From assembly GCF_036323735.1 (NCBI RefSeq), contig NC_086031.1:47396725-47460724 (forward strand): DNA of 64,000 bases. Reading direction: 5' to 3'. Origin of the DNA: Rattus norvegicus (taxonomy: Eukaryota; Chordata; Mammalia; Rodentia; Muridae). Below the pieces are notes generated by a model, which ran no database searches, was not told the origin of the DNA, and saw nothing but the letters and a program-made list of their open reading frames with translations. Positions 21,641-31,745 of this stretch are shown one piece after another (positions within the stretch are counted from its first letter, which is position 1; each line of letters opens with the position of its first letter). The translations under genes were made by a program, and so were the position numbers.

Positions 21641-22865
21641 CTCATGGAGGATTATGAAGGTGGGTTTTTTGCTACTCAAGTCCTAAGCCCCCTCCCGGAA
21701 CCCCATGGATTCCTTGGAATCCCCCACTCCTGCACTCACTATACCAAGCTCTCTTCTCTTTCCCCTATTCCTCTTGGGCTCACTGCCCCAACTGGGCAAA
21801 CTCAGAACCATAGAGACTATGGGCTATGGGCTTATGCCTTCCTCCTGGGATGTACCTGCAAGATCTGTTCAATGCAAGCATAAACACAGGCCGAGAGACA
21901 GCACCTTAGTTGACCTGGTCATTGGACTCTGGGCAGGCGAGGGAGGGAGGGGGCGGGGTGCCCCCCTGAAATGGGAAGATGGAACAAGAGGCCCTTTGTG
22001 TAGGCAGCTCCTGAGACACCTGTTCTCCTCTCCTGCCTTCAGTGGCCTCCCTCCCCCAGCCTCTGAGCAGCCTTGTTTATCCTGCTGGCACTGGTGGCTT
22101 GACTCCTGCATGGGGCTCCACAGCCCCTGCCAGCACCTGCCTGGTCCTGGCAGCCCAGAGGCTCCAGTCAAACACGGATTACCTGCGTTGACACTGTCGT
22201 CGGGTTTGGGGAGGGCAGCAAAGGGTGGGCAAGCAGCACAAGCGTTTCACGGAGGCTTGGTAAGCAATGCTGTCTGTCCCTGTGCTGCCTGGGAGAGTGG
22301 ACTAGGCTGGTGCCCAACCTCTGCTAGAAAGGAAGGAGGCTCCTCCAGCCCCTATGCAGAGCACACAGTAAGAGGCAGCCCCAGCCCAGTCTTAGTCCCC
22401 TTTAACATCATTCTTTGGATTAGCGAAGCCCCAGATGGCTTCCAGCTTAAGGCCTTAGGTGTAACCTTTAAAGCTACCACCACCCTATGTGCCTGGACTG
22501 GTTCTATCTGACCAGACAGCCACCTCCAGAGCCATAGCACAGTGGCTCTGCCCCCAGGAATGGGTGAAGACAGGAGGGCTCTGGTGCCAAGAGCCTGTGT
22601 GCAGAGACCAGGCAGGCAAGCAAGTCCCCATTCTCCTTCCAGTGGGTCTGGCCACCCTTCCAAACACTCCAAGCCAATCAAGCCTTGACTCGGCCACCAG
22701 GACTCTACTCCTGCGACGACGGCGACCACTCAGCCAGAACTCTACAGCCCCTCTCTAAACTGCCCAGGATATACCACACTTGAACACAAGTCCTCCCCTC
22801 CCGTCAACTCTGCTCTCCCACAATTTCACACCAGTGCCAGGGAAAGAGGAATACAGACAGCTACA
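21641..22865. other. Single-copy sequence
   Basis: GC-rich, no repeats recognised. A 268-codon plus-strand open frame covers 21705-22511, the longest outside the CpG island. It has no recognisable domain, and I see no initiator context or splice partners supporting translation. Confidence 0.4.
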
Positions 22866-22869
22866 ATCA

Positions 22870-23022
22870 GGCTGTGCATGGTGGTGCAGTCTTTAATCCC
22901 AGCACTCAGGAGGCAGAGGCAGGTGCATCTGTGAGTTCGAGGCCAGCCTGGTCCACATACAGGGTGAGTTCCAGGGCAGGCAGGACTACACAGAGAAACC
23001 CTGTCTCAACAAAGCAAAACAA
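22870..23022 (+). mobile_element. B1 SINE, full length
   Basis: GTGCATGGTGGTGCAGTCTTTAATCCCAGC ... GAGTTCGAGGCCAGCCTGG ... CACAGAGAAACCCTGTCTC followed by an A-rich tail. Moderately young. Confidence 0.9.
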
Positions 23023-23084
23023 ACAAAAAGCCAAATAGCCAAAATCGCTCTGAAGAACACTGATCCAAAACTAGATAAACCTAA

Positions 23085-23235
23085 GGCCAAGCAGAGGCTC
23101 AGCAGGAAAGGAGGCTTCCTAGCAAGCCTGATAACCAATCCCTGGATCCATCATGGTGGACGGATCATGGCGGAAAGAACTGACTCCTGAAAGCTGTTCT
23201 CAAACACGGACGTGTGCACACAAGAAAAGGGAAGG
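23085..23235 (+). mobile_element. Degenerate B2/B3 SINE
   Basis: GCAGAGGCTCAGCAGGAAAGGAGGC ... CCCTGGATCCATCATGGTGG ... ACGTGTGCACACAAG keeps the element order with strong divergence. Confidence 0.55.
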
Positions 23236-23256
23236 TACGATATGAAAGCCACGGTG

Positions 23257-23440
23257 CTGGAGAGAGATGGCTCAGCGGTTAAGAGCACTGACTGCTCTTC
23301 CCAGAGGTCCTGAGTTCAATTCCCAGCAACCACAAGGTGGCTCACAACCATCTGTAATGGATTCCGATGCTCTCTTCTGGTGTGTCTGAAAATGGTGACA
23401 GTGTACTCACATATATAAAATATATATTTAGTAAAAAAGA
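23257..23440 (+). mobile_element. B2 SINE, full length
   Basis: GTGCTGGAGAGAGATGGCTCAGCGGTTAAGAGC ... CCATCTGTAATGGATTCCGATG ... ACATATATAAAATATATATTTAG. Short flanking GAAAGCCA repeats (5' near 23244, 3' near 23441) look like a TSD remnant. Confidence 0.9.
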
Positions 23441-23444
23441 AAGC

Positions 23445-24505
23445 CATTTGGAAACTGCTGTGTGCGACATATCCAGACTCAGCCTCAACTGATTGAGCCA
23501 GTCCATCAGCGGGGGGCTGCTGGTGGAAGACAAAAGCCTACAAGGTCTTTGTTTCAAGCTGTCAGGCTTTCGGTGAAGAAGCTGGCCATACCGAAGTTCA
23601 CTATCTTTACCATCTAGCCACCGCCCCTCTTCTCATCTGCCTGCCAGGGAGTCTAACGCCTCACCTAGATAGGGCCCGGAGGCAGCCAGTTGCAACATGG
23701 TCAAGTGTACAGTAGGGCAGGCTGGACCCTGCAAAACCCCAAGCACCAAGCACGGCTCACCTTGAGTTAGACACTCATTTCAACAATCCTGGCAATCCAC
23801 GTCTTGTCTCGAGAAAGCACTTCTGCTATTTCCTACTGCAAACCAAGATCTGACACAGAGCCCTTCCCTCTGTTCTGTCTCCTGCGCCCCACAGAGGTGA
23901 GCGGTAGGCACAGGCCCTATGAATATATATAAAACTCCCTACTCTACACCACTCCACTCGGGGGGGGGGCACCCCCTGATGCTTTCAAGGCACCTAGTCC
24001 TGTCCCACCCAACACCTCGAATGCTCCCAGAGCCCCACTGTACCTGCACACAGGCTTCCTGCCAGCCTTTTATCCTTCCTTCCCCACCCCACCCCTCAAG
24101 ACAAAGACTGAGAACCCAAGCCTCCCTGGGTTGGTAGAAGACTTCAAACTCCTTCAGTAGAGCTCGGAGGTGGAAGGGGTGATTTGGCCCACAAAAAACT
24201 TTCGGGGAGGGCCAGATCCCTCTGGTCCGGCCAAACTGCACCCCAGCCAAAGCTATGGGGCTGGCAAATTCTTAACTACACCTCAGTCGGTGCTGTTGAG
24301 TGTTTCAAGAGCCCCTGGGCTGTTACAAAATAGTCTGGCCCAGCCTCACAGATTCCTTGTTCTGTGATGGTCACCTGCCTGGCAGGAAGCCCCTTTCGGC
24401 ACCCAGCTCCTCGGGGTCTCCTGTGGAATCATCGTCCATTCCTTTCTCTGTCTCACAGGCAAATCAAGATGTAACTTAAATCCTTTTATTCTGATAAAAA
24501 AAAAA
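23445..24505. other. Single-copy sequence
   Basis: No repeat recognised apart from a G-run near 23960. Contains TATATATAAAACTCC at about 23924, a TATA-like word without other promoter context. Confidence 0.4.
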
Positions 24506-24517
24506 AAAACTACACTT

Positions 24518-24519
24518 TT

Positions 24520-24557
<38 letters not shown>

Positions 24558-24640
24558 CTTTTTTTCGGAGCTGGGGACCGAACCCAGGGCCTTGTGCTTC
24601 CTAGGCAAGCGCTCTACCACTGAGCTAAATCCCCAACCCC
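24518..24640 (-). mobile_element. ID SINE with (AAC)n tail
   Basis: (TTG)n then CTTTTTTTCGGAGCTGGGGACCGAACCC ... CTTCCTAGGCAAGCGC ... GAGCTAAATCCCCAACCCC. TSD AAAACTACACTT at 24506-24517 and 24641-24652. The tail has become an AAC microsatellite (about 12 units). Confidence 0.95.
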
Positions 24641-24671
24641 AAAACTACACTTCTAATACTACTTTTAGACA

Positions 24672-24788
24672 CTAGAAATGACAGGGTATGTAGCTCAGTG
24701 CTATGTCTGGCATGGTCAAGCAAGGCACTGGGGTCCTTCCCCAGCACAGAAAAAAATTAAAAATGAACCACAACTTAAAAAAAAAAAA
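24672..24788 (+). mobile_element. Old ID-like SINE
   Basis: CAGGGTATGTAGCTCAGTGCTATGTCTGGCATGG ... GGGTCCTTCCCCAGCACAG then A-rich tail. Adjacent to the young ID but much more diverged. Confidence 0.6.
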
Positions 24789-24934
24789 GTCAGCAATGGC
24801 CGCTGGCCTCTGAAGGGCCACCGGGATATTGGGGCTGCCTGCTCTCCCTGCGGTGTCCCGGGCCTATGGGGCAAAGGGAGCCCCCATGTCAGCTGTTCCT
24901 TCCATTTGTCACACCTGGACTCCAAGGCACCTGC

Positions 24935-25145
24935 CTCGACCCAACCCCGCGCAGGCGCCGACCCCTCGTCCTTTCGAGGGGCGGGGCGGCCCACAGGAAC
25001 CGGTTCTCCGCCCGGCCGGTTCCGCAGGCAGGAGGCGGGGTGCTAGGAGGACAGGCCGGCCGCCTTGGGGCGGGTCCCCAGGGAGCCAGGCCTGGCGGGG
25101 ACTCCAGACCCAAACACCAGGGGCCGGGCGCCAGCGGAGCGCCCT
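24935..25145. promoter_or_regulatory. Small CpG islet, candidate minor promoter or enhancer
   Basis: CpG density rises sharply over about 200 bp in CpG-poor surroundings. It contains an NRF1-like GCGCAGGCGC (24949-24958), a GC box GGGGCGGGGCGG (24979-24990) and the dyad-like pair AACCGGTTC / GGCCGGTTCC (about 24998-25023). No clear splice donor. Confidence 0.4.
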
Positions 25146-26618
25146 GGACTGCCCCTTCCTTTCTTCTTTCAGGCCAGAACACTGAAACCTTACCTAGGAC
25201 CTGTCCCCACAAAGCGTGGGGGAGGAGCAACGTAGAGGGAGAAACTAATGCTCCTCCCCATCCCCACGGACAGTTTACCGGGCTTGCTGCTAAGGCCAGT
25301 AGGAGTGGGATGTGGGTTTCTATCTGTGGAACCGAATTCCAGGTTTGCAGCTTCCCGAGGACCGGAAGGGCCTAGCTAGATAATGTTACTTAGGAAAAAG
25401 GCAGCCTCTGGAGATACTGTCCCCACTTCTTCCTAGTCTTGTAACCCATAATAAGACCCTTCCGTATCTGGAGCTCCTCTTCTAGTTGGTCTGGTCCCAG
25501 GTGTACCGGTGGGTGCCAGGCCACACACTACACTGCTTGAGCTGTGGCTAGCTCTTGGATGGAAGCAGGGAAACCAGCCACTTCTACCCTCGCAGCCTAT
25601 AGGTCTGATCACCATCTAGTAACTTCTCAGCCTGCCAGTCCTAGAGGCCCCCAAACCAACCCCAAGCCATAGAAGCAGTGAAGTCTTAAAGCTGGGAAAG
25701 CCTCCTACCAAGCTTGGGTCATGAGGCCCAGAATTCTGGAGGAGCAGGGTCTCATTGGCACAAAACAGGACCTTGTAGGATACATCAGCGCTTTAAGGAA
25801 GCATGATGGTACACTTCCCCTTCAGGGACAGTGACAGAGAGGGTGGTGGAGGTAGCCCTGCCCAAATGGCAAAGTCTCTAAGGTAGGTCTTCGGAAGCAC
25901 AGAGAAGGACCAGTATTCGGACCGTGACTGCTGTCTTTGCATCAGGGAGACCTTAGGTTCTAGTTCTTGATCTGGTGACAGAAATTCTGACAGCAACCCC
26001 ACTGCCGGCATTTTCCTGTTTCAGGAAGGGGACTAGCAAGGGTAGGAATGGCAGCAAGTTCAGGCAGAAGCAGGCTCTCCTAAGCAAACAGGAAAATAAC
26101 TACCATTCAAGGGGGCAGCCCTCCCTGCACAGAGGCCTTTGCAAACACTGAGCTTCACCCATCAGTGTACTGAGCGGAGGGATGCAGGACGGGAGTGTGG
26201 AATCCTTACCATGTCTTGAGCTTCCCGACAGCATACCTATGGTAGCCCAAGAAAGGCCACCCCAAACCTCCAGAGAAAACTTAGCTTGTGAGCCAGCATC
26301 AGCCCTCGAGGGCAAGAACCACAGGTCTCTAAGAGGGTCAGGTGCAGCTTACCAACACCAACCTAGCAGCCTCACAGCCCTGGGGCCTCAGCAGCTGTAA
26401 GAGACAGGTCTTCTCTGGGCCATTGTTTCACCTCATGGACCAGAAACGGGCATCCGCTCTACCTTTAAGTCCTTCTCCTGCAACACTGAGTTTCCAAAAT
26501 CTGTTAAGTTTTTTTAAGCAAAAGACCATGGTGTGCTACTTCCCATCTGGAAGGAAGGCTGCAAGGTGGACCTGAGGTTAGAAAAGTCTCTTCATGATTC
26601 CTGGGCCTGGCACTTCTG

Positions 26619-26620
<2 letters not shown>
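25146..26620. other. Single-copy sequence
   Basis: No gene or repeat recognised. The plus-strand frame at 24866-25375 (169 codons) is GC-driven, overlapping the CpG islet. Confidence 0.4.

Positions 26621-26621
<1 letters not shown>

Positions 26622-26702
<81 letters not shown>
26622..26702. repeat. Compound (TC)n(AC)n microsatellite
   Basis: TC dinucleotides at 26622-26680 pass directly into AC dinucleotides at 26681-26702. Confidence 0.97.
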
Positions 26703-26809
26703 CTACCTCCCCTCTGGTTTCTCCTGAACCCCACCTGTTCCAAGCTTCCCTTACTATAAGTAAGTCTCCACATGGACATACAGACTTTTTTAAAAGTGGG
26801 GGCCATCTC

Positions 26810-26905
26810 TTTCTTTTACCTCCACACAAATGCAGTGGCCCACAGGTTCCTACCACCAACACACAAACACCAAATAAATAAGCGTAATTAAATTAAAATA
26901 AAACC
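26810..26905 (+). mobile_element. B3-type SINE 3' end
   Basis: TACCTCCACACAAATGCAGTGGCCC ... CACACAAACACCAAATAAATAAG is the tail of a B3-like element without its head. Confidence 0.45.
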
Positions 26906-27022
26906 CTACATGCATACATCTAGTTATCTCCACCAAGTTATATCATACATGTATCAGTGTGTGTGCATAGATCAACTTTATTCCTACTTTCTCTGGGCTC
27001 TAAGATGTTCTGTTAAAAGTAT

Positions 27023-27122
27023 TGGGGGGGGGGTAGTTGATTATGTATGCATGTGTACTAAATTTACAAAGGACGAAGTAAACTACCACAAAAAAAACAA
27101 AAAAAAAAAAAAAAAAAAAAAA
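27023..27122 (+). repeat. G-run and long A-rich tract
   Basis: Ten G near 27023-27032 and about 33 A-rich bases at 27090-27122 with single C interruptions, probably the tail of an unidentified retroposed fragment. Confidence 0.5.
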
Positions 27123-27214
27123 CAAGCTTTCCTCCCTCGGCCATCACTTCCTGCCCTGGGGCAATCAGGATCAGTTTCTCCAGTATCAAATCATCTTTAA
27201 AAATCATAAACCAC

Positions 27215-27620
27215 TCTACTATTCCAATGGCTTCCTGTGGAGCTGACAGTAAAATGCAGCCAACCCCACCTCCACCCCTCCCCCAGCCCGTCTACCAGGT
27301 GCCACAAGCCAGGCTCTGACCCTCCTGATCCTGCAGGCTCCCTTTTCCAACCACAAAGCTGCATACCTGCTTCTGACCTGGGAGTAGGAGAGCATTTGCT
27401 GGTGCCTCAGCCTGGAATGTTCCCCTTCCCAGCTGTGTGCAGCTGGATCCTTCTGTCTTCAGGCCTGAGTTCTTCCCAGGGCAGTCTTCACTGCCTCCCA
27501 ACATCCCCACTGCCCTATGCTCTATCTCCCCACAAGGGGTATTTCTTCTCATGATCTGGTACTGTCTTTCCCGGACCCCCATTAGGCAGGCAACCTACCT
27601 GTCCACCTACTACCACACTG
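27215..27620 (+). repeat. L2 LINE relic (3' end)
   Basis: TGGTGCCTCAGCCTGGAATGTTCCCCTTCCCAGC ... TTCAGGCCTGAGTTCTTCC ... CTTCACTGCCTCCCAACATCCCC ... GCCTAGCATAGGCC follows the L2 3' landmarks (cctggaacgctcttcc ... tcaggtctcagctcaaatgtca ... ttccctgacc). Ancient and non-coding. Confidence 0.65.
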
Positions 27621-28490
27621 CCTAGCATAGGCCTCTCAGGTAATCGGCAGATCCCTTCCACGAGCTTCCATTAAGGAATGAAGCACATGTTTTCTGTGCT
27701 GGTTTTCGTCTGCAAACTGCCTACTTGCAGGACCTTCCCAACACCAAGTTTTTCCTCACTGGTCACCCTCCCCCGCATGCCTGGTCAGGGTCAGGAAGTC
27801 AGGGAAGGAGGAAAAGGGGAGCCTCTGGATCTCCCCTCCCTGAGTTATGCAGCAATAAAGACAAGAACTTGTGTCTACTCTAAATTTCCAGAAGCCACTC
27901 CAACTGCCACTGTGGAGTTGAACTTGACGGCTCTGTCTCTCATTTATCTCAGCCTCAGATGCGGCTCTCAAGTGAGCCCCAGCACAGGAAACAGATACTA
28001 CCTGGGGAACAGAAGCCTCTAGGGCAGGCAGTCTGCCCGTCCCACCTGACTTCCCCTGAGCCCCAGACACCTGGGATCCTCTTAGTGGGAATCCATCCAG
28101 CCCCAGAGACACAAATGCACATCCAATCCTGAGTCTGCAGCACGGACCAGGTGCCTAGGGGATACCCTTTTCAAGACATTTCCTTTCTGGGGCTGTTTCC
28201 AGGGAGAATGCTACATGTTGTGAAGATTAATTTTTAAGAGGAAAGGAGGGGGCCTTGCACAAATAGTGTGGGGGAAGGGAAAGGGAAGAAGGAAATAAGA
28301 AATACTCCTCAAGAAGGTCGAAGCAGATGAGTAGCAAGAAGGTAAGTTTGGTCAGGATCGAAATACAGAAGAGGTAGGAAAGAGAGTGAGGTCACTTCCT
28401 CCCATAAGTGATAATTACTAGAACTGATCAAATGGATACAATCCCAAGGAGTTCTTCTGGGCTCTGTGCGAGATCATTTAAACTATAATG
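27621..28490. other. Single-copy sequence
   Basis: No gene or repeat recognised. The 114- and 118-codon opposing frames at 27678-28022 and 27756-28112 shadow each other and have no domain. Confidence 0.4.
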
Positions 28491-28491
28491 G

Positions 28492-28705
28492 CCTAGGTTG
28501 GAGATGCAGCTCAGCGGTAGTCACTTCTCCAGCATGAGCTAGGCCCTGGGCTGATAATATGTTATTACAATAATGACAACAGTTAGCTGGGCAGGTCGTG
28601 CATGCCTTTAATCCCAGCACTCAGGAGACAGAGGCAGAAGAATCTGAGTTCAAGGCCATCCTGATCTACAGAACAAATACCAGAGCAGCCAGAGAAAAAC
28701 AAACT
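28492..28705 (+). mobile_element. ID-B1 composite SINE
   Basis: ID-like half GGAGATGCAGCTCAGCGGTAGTCAC ... CTAGGCCCTGGGCTG followed by B1 half GCTGGGCAGGTCGTGCATGCCTTTAATCCCAGCAC ... GAGTTCAAGGCCATCC. Confidence 0.75.
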
Positions 28706-28789
28706 AATAATGACAATAAATGCAAATATAGTTACTAATAATAAACAGCTAACTTCCCAAATGCACATACTGAATATATAATACGTAGG

Positions 28790-28842
28790 ATTTCCTGCAC
28801 GTTGAGCTAGTGCTCTTCCACTAAGTTACATTCCAATTCCAA
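28790..28842 (-). mobile_element. Old ID-like fragment
   Basis: TTGAGCTAGTGCTCTTCCACTAAGTTACATTCC is a diverged reverse ID core. Confidence 0.45.
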
Positions 28843-28844
28843 CC

Positions 28845-29000
28845 GCTAACAGTTGCCGAGCATTTACTGTGTGCAGTACAGCGTTGAGATTGCATTCGGT
28901 CTTTTCATCCTTAAAACCACCCCCACGAGGTGGATACTGTCAGAATTTAACCTCATTTTACAGATAAGTAACCTGAGCAAGAGAGTTGGGTTCAACTGCC
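28845..29000 (+). repeat. MIR SINE relic
   Basis: CCGAGCATTTACTGTGTGCAGTACAG ... CATCCTTAAAACCACCCCCACGAGGTGG ... CCTCATTTTACAGATAAGTAACCTGAGC is a well-preserved MIR order. Lies about 300 bp upstream of the CpG island. Confidence 0.8.
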
Positions 29001-30113
29001 CATGGAGGCACCATCAGTGGCTGCACTGGTACAACTCCAGCTTCCTGGTTCTAACTACAAGGCTACCAAGCGTTCTGTGGTACAGGCCTTCCAAACCAAC
29101 CAGTATCCTTCAAATCATCAACATACGCCAGTTTCAAAGATAGATGCACAAATCCGCCTTTTCTTTAATCGGAGAAAGTATGGACGATGTTTGGACACTG
29201 CCAAGACCAAGCGGCCAGGAACAAGACCCAAGTGTGCTGAATCTAACACCCAGAGAAGGACTTCCAACCCCACCAAGAGGTTGGAGACGATCTCTGGGAA
29301 CCTTGCACCGAGTGGAAGCATCTCGGACTGCCTTAGGTCAGACCCCTTCGCCAGCGCCAGCGCGGAGGCGCCGGGCCCGGAAATTCCCACAGAGCTAAAG
29401 CAAACTTCCCAGGAAAACTCCTCGGTTTCCTCTAAGCCCTTGTCACAGAGATGCTGCCAAGAGCGCCAGCTGCTGGGGACCCTCCCAGGCGGGAGCCGAC
29501 GCTCGAGCGCCCGGGGTCCTCCCGGAAAGATCCAGGGCTGAAGTTCAAAATTCACGCCCAACCCAGGCCGGACCCCCCCCCCCGGCTTTGCCAAGGACTC
29601 TGGGGCAGCTCCCACTCTCCGGTCCCTTTCCACCCCACCCCCAAGCTTCAAGTAATGGGGCACCTCCTGCCAGGATATGTAGGTTGGCTGCGGGAAGATC
29701 CCGCGGGCGACCCTAGAGCTCCTGGGGAATCTGAGCAGCCGCAGCCGGCGCGTGCACACACACGCACGCACACACAAACACACTCGCGTGAGTGTGTGTT
29801 TACGTACCGAACGTGGGGTGGGAAAACAATGGCGAACCGCTGGGACTACGCGACCACCCCCCCCCATCCCATCAGCCCTGTGCTCAATTTATTTCTACCG
29901 TGAAAAGGAGGGTTGAAAGGCGCTCCTCCGACACTCCACCGTGGGACGTAGAGGTGGCAAAGGGCAGGCTGGAGTAGAGAAGAGACAAGAGCAGCAACGG
30001 CTGAAAAACGGGAGGCGTCTCCCGGCTGGTCCGCGGGGAATGAACCGGAGCCGTGGGAAGGGCGCGCGCTGGACCCCAGCGGCCCATGGCCGGAGCTCCG
30101 CGTTGCGGGTACC

Positions 30114-30133
30114 CGAGCCCCACGTGGGGCTCG
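30114..30133. promoter_or_regulatory. Perfect 20-bp palindrome centred on E-box CACGTG
   Basis: GAGCCCCACGTGGGGCTC with one further C/G pair on each side is its own reverse complement. CACGTG is the binding core of USF, MYC/MAX and CLOCK/BMAL1 type bHLH dimers. Occupancy is inference. Confidence 0.6.
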
Positions 30134-30205
30134 CACGCGGATACCTAAGCTGGGGCTGGGAGTACTTAAACTGGGCGCGATGGTCGGGCTGGGGAGAAAG
30201 ACCTA

Positions 30206-30235
30206 GGGCCGGCGGGTCGCAAAGGGCCGGCGGGT
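30206..30235. repeat. Duplicated 12-mer in the CpG island
   Basis: GGGCCGGCGGGT occurs at 30206-30217 and 30224-30235, 18 bp apart. Confidence 0.85.
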
Positions 30236-30505
30236 AGAAGACCCCCGAAGCCCGGCTCGCGTGGCGCGCGCACGCCACCCCCAACGGCCTGCGGCCACTG
30301 CCCTCCAAAGGGACGCGAGATCAGCGCGGCGCCACCGGCAGGCGTTGTGAGGGGTCCGGTAGGATCGGCGCCGCCTGGCAAAACTTTGCCCAAGATGGAA
30401 AGTCGCGCGGAACAGAGCCAGCGTGTCCCTTGGAACGCGGGGGCGCGCGTGTCAAACTTCGCGAGGTTGGGGTGATGGGCGCGCGGCGCGGAGGGGCGCA
30501 CTTAC

Positions 30506-30900
30506 TAATCGGTCGGGCGCTGGCCCGGGGTCGCAACTCCGTGCTCCGGCTCCTGTTCAGTGCGTCCCGGCGGCCAGCAGCCTGGCCTTCCCGCTCACAT
30601 GCCCAGGCAACGCGGCGGGCAGCGGGCCGGGGCGGCGCGGCCGGGCGGAGGCACGCCCCCCACCGTGGGCTGGAAGCGCTCAGGATCCGCGGCCCGCCAG
30701 GCTCCGCTGGCCACCGTCGCGGGCGCCGAGCTGAGGACGGGTCGGGCGGCGCCCTCCGCCGAGCCAGGCCGCTCGGCACTCTGCCCTCTGCCCTCGGCTG
30801 GCCGCAGCCGTGCTCCCTTCCGCAGTCCGGCTCCCGGACTCCCGGCCGCTGCGCCGGCCAGGCCGGCGGGCAGTGCGCTCTGTCCCTCCGCGCAGTTCCG
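30506..30900 (-). other. Candidate minus-strand non-coding first exon
   Basis: On the minus strand the island ends in CCGATTA|GTAAGTGCG, a strong GTAAGT donor with its GT at 30505-30504. Upstream exon sequence is GC-rich, and the ATG nearest the donor that I noticed (GGGCATGTGAGCG) is followed at once by TGA, fitting a 5' UTR exon. Start of transcription is not visible; the 5' boundary given is arbitrary. This is inference. Confidence 0.3.
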
Positions 30901-31099
30901 AGCCCGCTCGGTCAAAAGCCAGGGCCTCCGAAGCTGAGCGCGCCGCCCCGGCCTTCGACCTCCGCCGGCCGCTCAGGAGCTCGGCTTCCAGGAGCCGCGC
31001 TCGTACACTTCAGTTCCCAGGCGGGACTGGAGCAGGGCGCTCGCCGCTCGCTTCTGCGAAAGCCACTCAGCCTCCGAGGAGAAAGAGGGAGGGAGGGCG

Positions 31100-31244
31100 C
31101 GAACGGGCGGGGGAGGAGGGAGGGTGTGGAGATGGAGGAGGGAGGGACAGAGCTTCCTCCTCCTCCTCCCAGCAGCTGGTCCAGCCAGGCCTCAACAGCT
31201 GGAGACCTGTGCTGGGAAGCGGACAGCAGAGGTTCTCCAACTGG
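31100..31244 (+). other. Candidate plus-strand non-coding first exon
   Basis: Purine-rich GGAGGGAGGG ... then CAGCAGCTGGTCCAGCCAGGCC ... TTCTCCAACTGG|GTAAAG, a moderate donor (GT at 31245-31246), at the downstream shoulder of the CpG island. Inference only; the 5' boundary is arbitrary. Confidence 0.25.
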
Positions 31245-31395
31245 GTAAAGAAAATAGGAGGAAAAAGATGAATTCTGCCCACTCCCTCGATATAGGTTTG
31301 AGAGTTGCTACAGAGAATCTTAATTTCTTTTAACAAGCCCTAAGAAGGTGTTTGTCCAGTTCACAGCCTCCTCCAAACAGAGACCCTGGATTGAA

Positions 31396-31496
31396 CTTTA
31401 TTTTTCTCACTGGTAAATCAGGTTGGCCTCGAACTCACAGAAACCTGTTTGGCTCTCCCTCCAGGATGCTAGGATTAAAGGCATGCTCCACCTGGG
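31396..31496 (-). mobile_element. B1 SINE
   Basis: AATCAGGTTGGCCTCGAACTCACAGAAACC ... GGATGCTAGGATTAAAGGCATGC, reverse-strand B1 missing part of its left side. Confidence 0.75.
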
Positions 31497-31533
31497 TCAG
31501 TGTTGGACTGAGTTTTTAAAAAATTGTACTTGA

Positions 31534-31638
31534 GGGGTTGGGGATTTAGCTCAGTGGTAGAGCGCTTGCCTAGGAAGCGCAAGGCCCTGGGTTCGTTCCC
31601 CAGCTCCGGAAAAAAAAAAAAAAAAAAGAACAAAAAAA
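31534..31638 (+). mobile_element. ID SINE, near-consensus
   Basis: Complete ID with the CCTAGGAAG variant and GTTCGTTCCCC (one change in the B box). TSD AAATTGTACTTGA at 31521-31533 and 31639-31651. Confidence 0.95.
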
Positions 31639-31659
31639 AAATTGTACTTGAGAGCTACA

Positions 31660-31745
31660 CTTGGGACTGGGAGTGTCTCGTGCCTGTAATACCAATACCA
31701 GGAAAGCTGAGGCAGGAGAATCTCAATTTGAAATCAGCCTGAGGG
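31660..31745 (+). mobile_element. B1-like SINE fragment
   Basis: GGGAGTGTCTCGTGCCTGTAATACCAATACC ... GCTGAGGCAGGAGAATC ... AAATCAGCCTGAGG. Confidence 0.55.

Larger units (their letters stand above)
29300..31150. promoter_or_regulatory. CpG island, probable promoter
   Basis: About 1.8 kb of GC-rich, CpG-dense DNA, strongest at 30240-31000, in otherwise CpG-depleted rodent DNA and free of SINEs. It holds many GC boxes, a CACGTG palindrome (30114-30133), a CACGTG-proximal duplicated 12-mer (30206-30235) and CA/TG-rich spacer at 29750-29800. Candidate 5' splice sites lie on both strands (minus near 30505, plus near 31245), so it could be bidirectional. The regulated gene cannot be named from sequence here. 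Long open frames inside it (for example 29118-29867 minus, 30430-31248 plus) are expected in DNA this poor in AT-rich stop codons. Confidence 0.85.

Noticed and set aside
21705..22511. 268-codon plus-strand open frame
   Set aside because: No domain, no initiator context or exon boundaries supporting it; adjacent frames on both strands are also open.
29118..29867. 249-codon minus-strand open frame in the CpG island shoulder
   Set aside because: Runs through a CA repeat and GC-rich promoter-like DNA where stops are rare; no domain recognised.
30430..31248. 272-codon plus-strand open frame
   Set aside because: Composition-driven Arg/Ala/Gly/Pro-rich translation of a CpG island; overlapping frames on the other strand are equally long.
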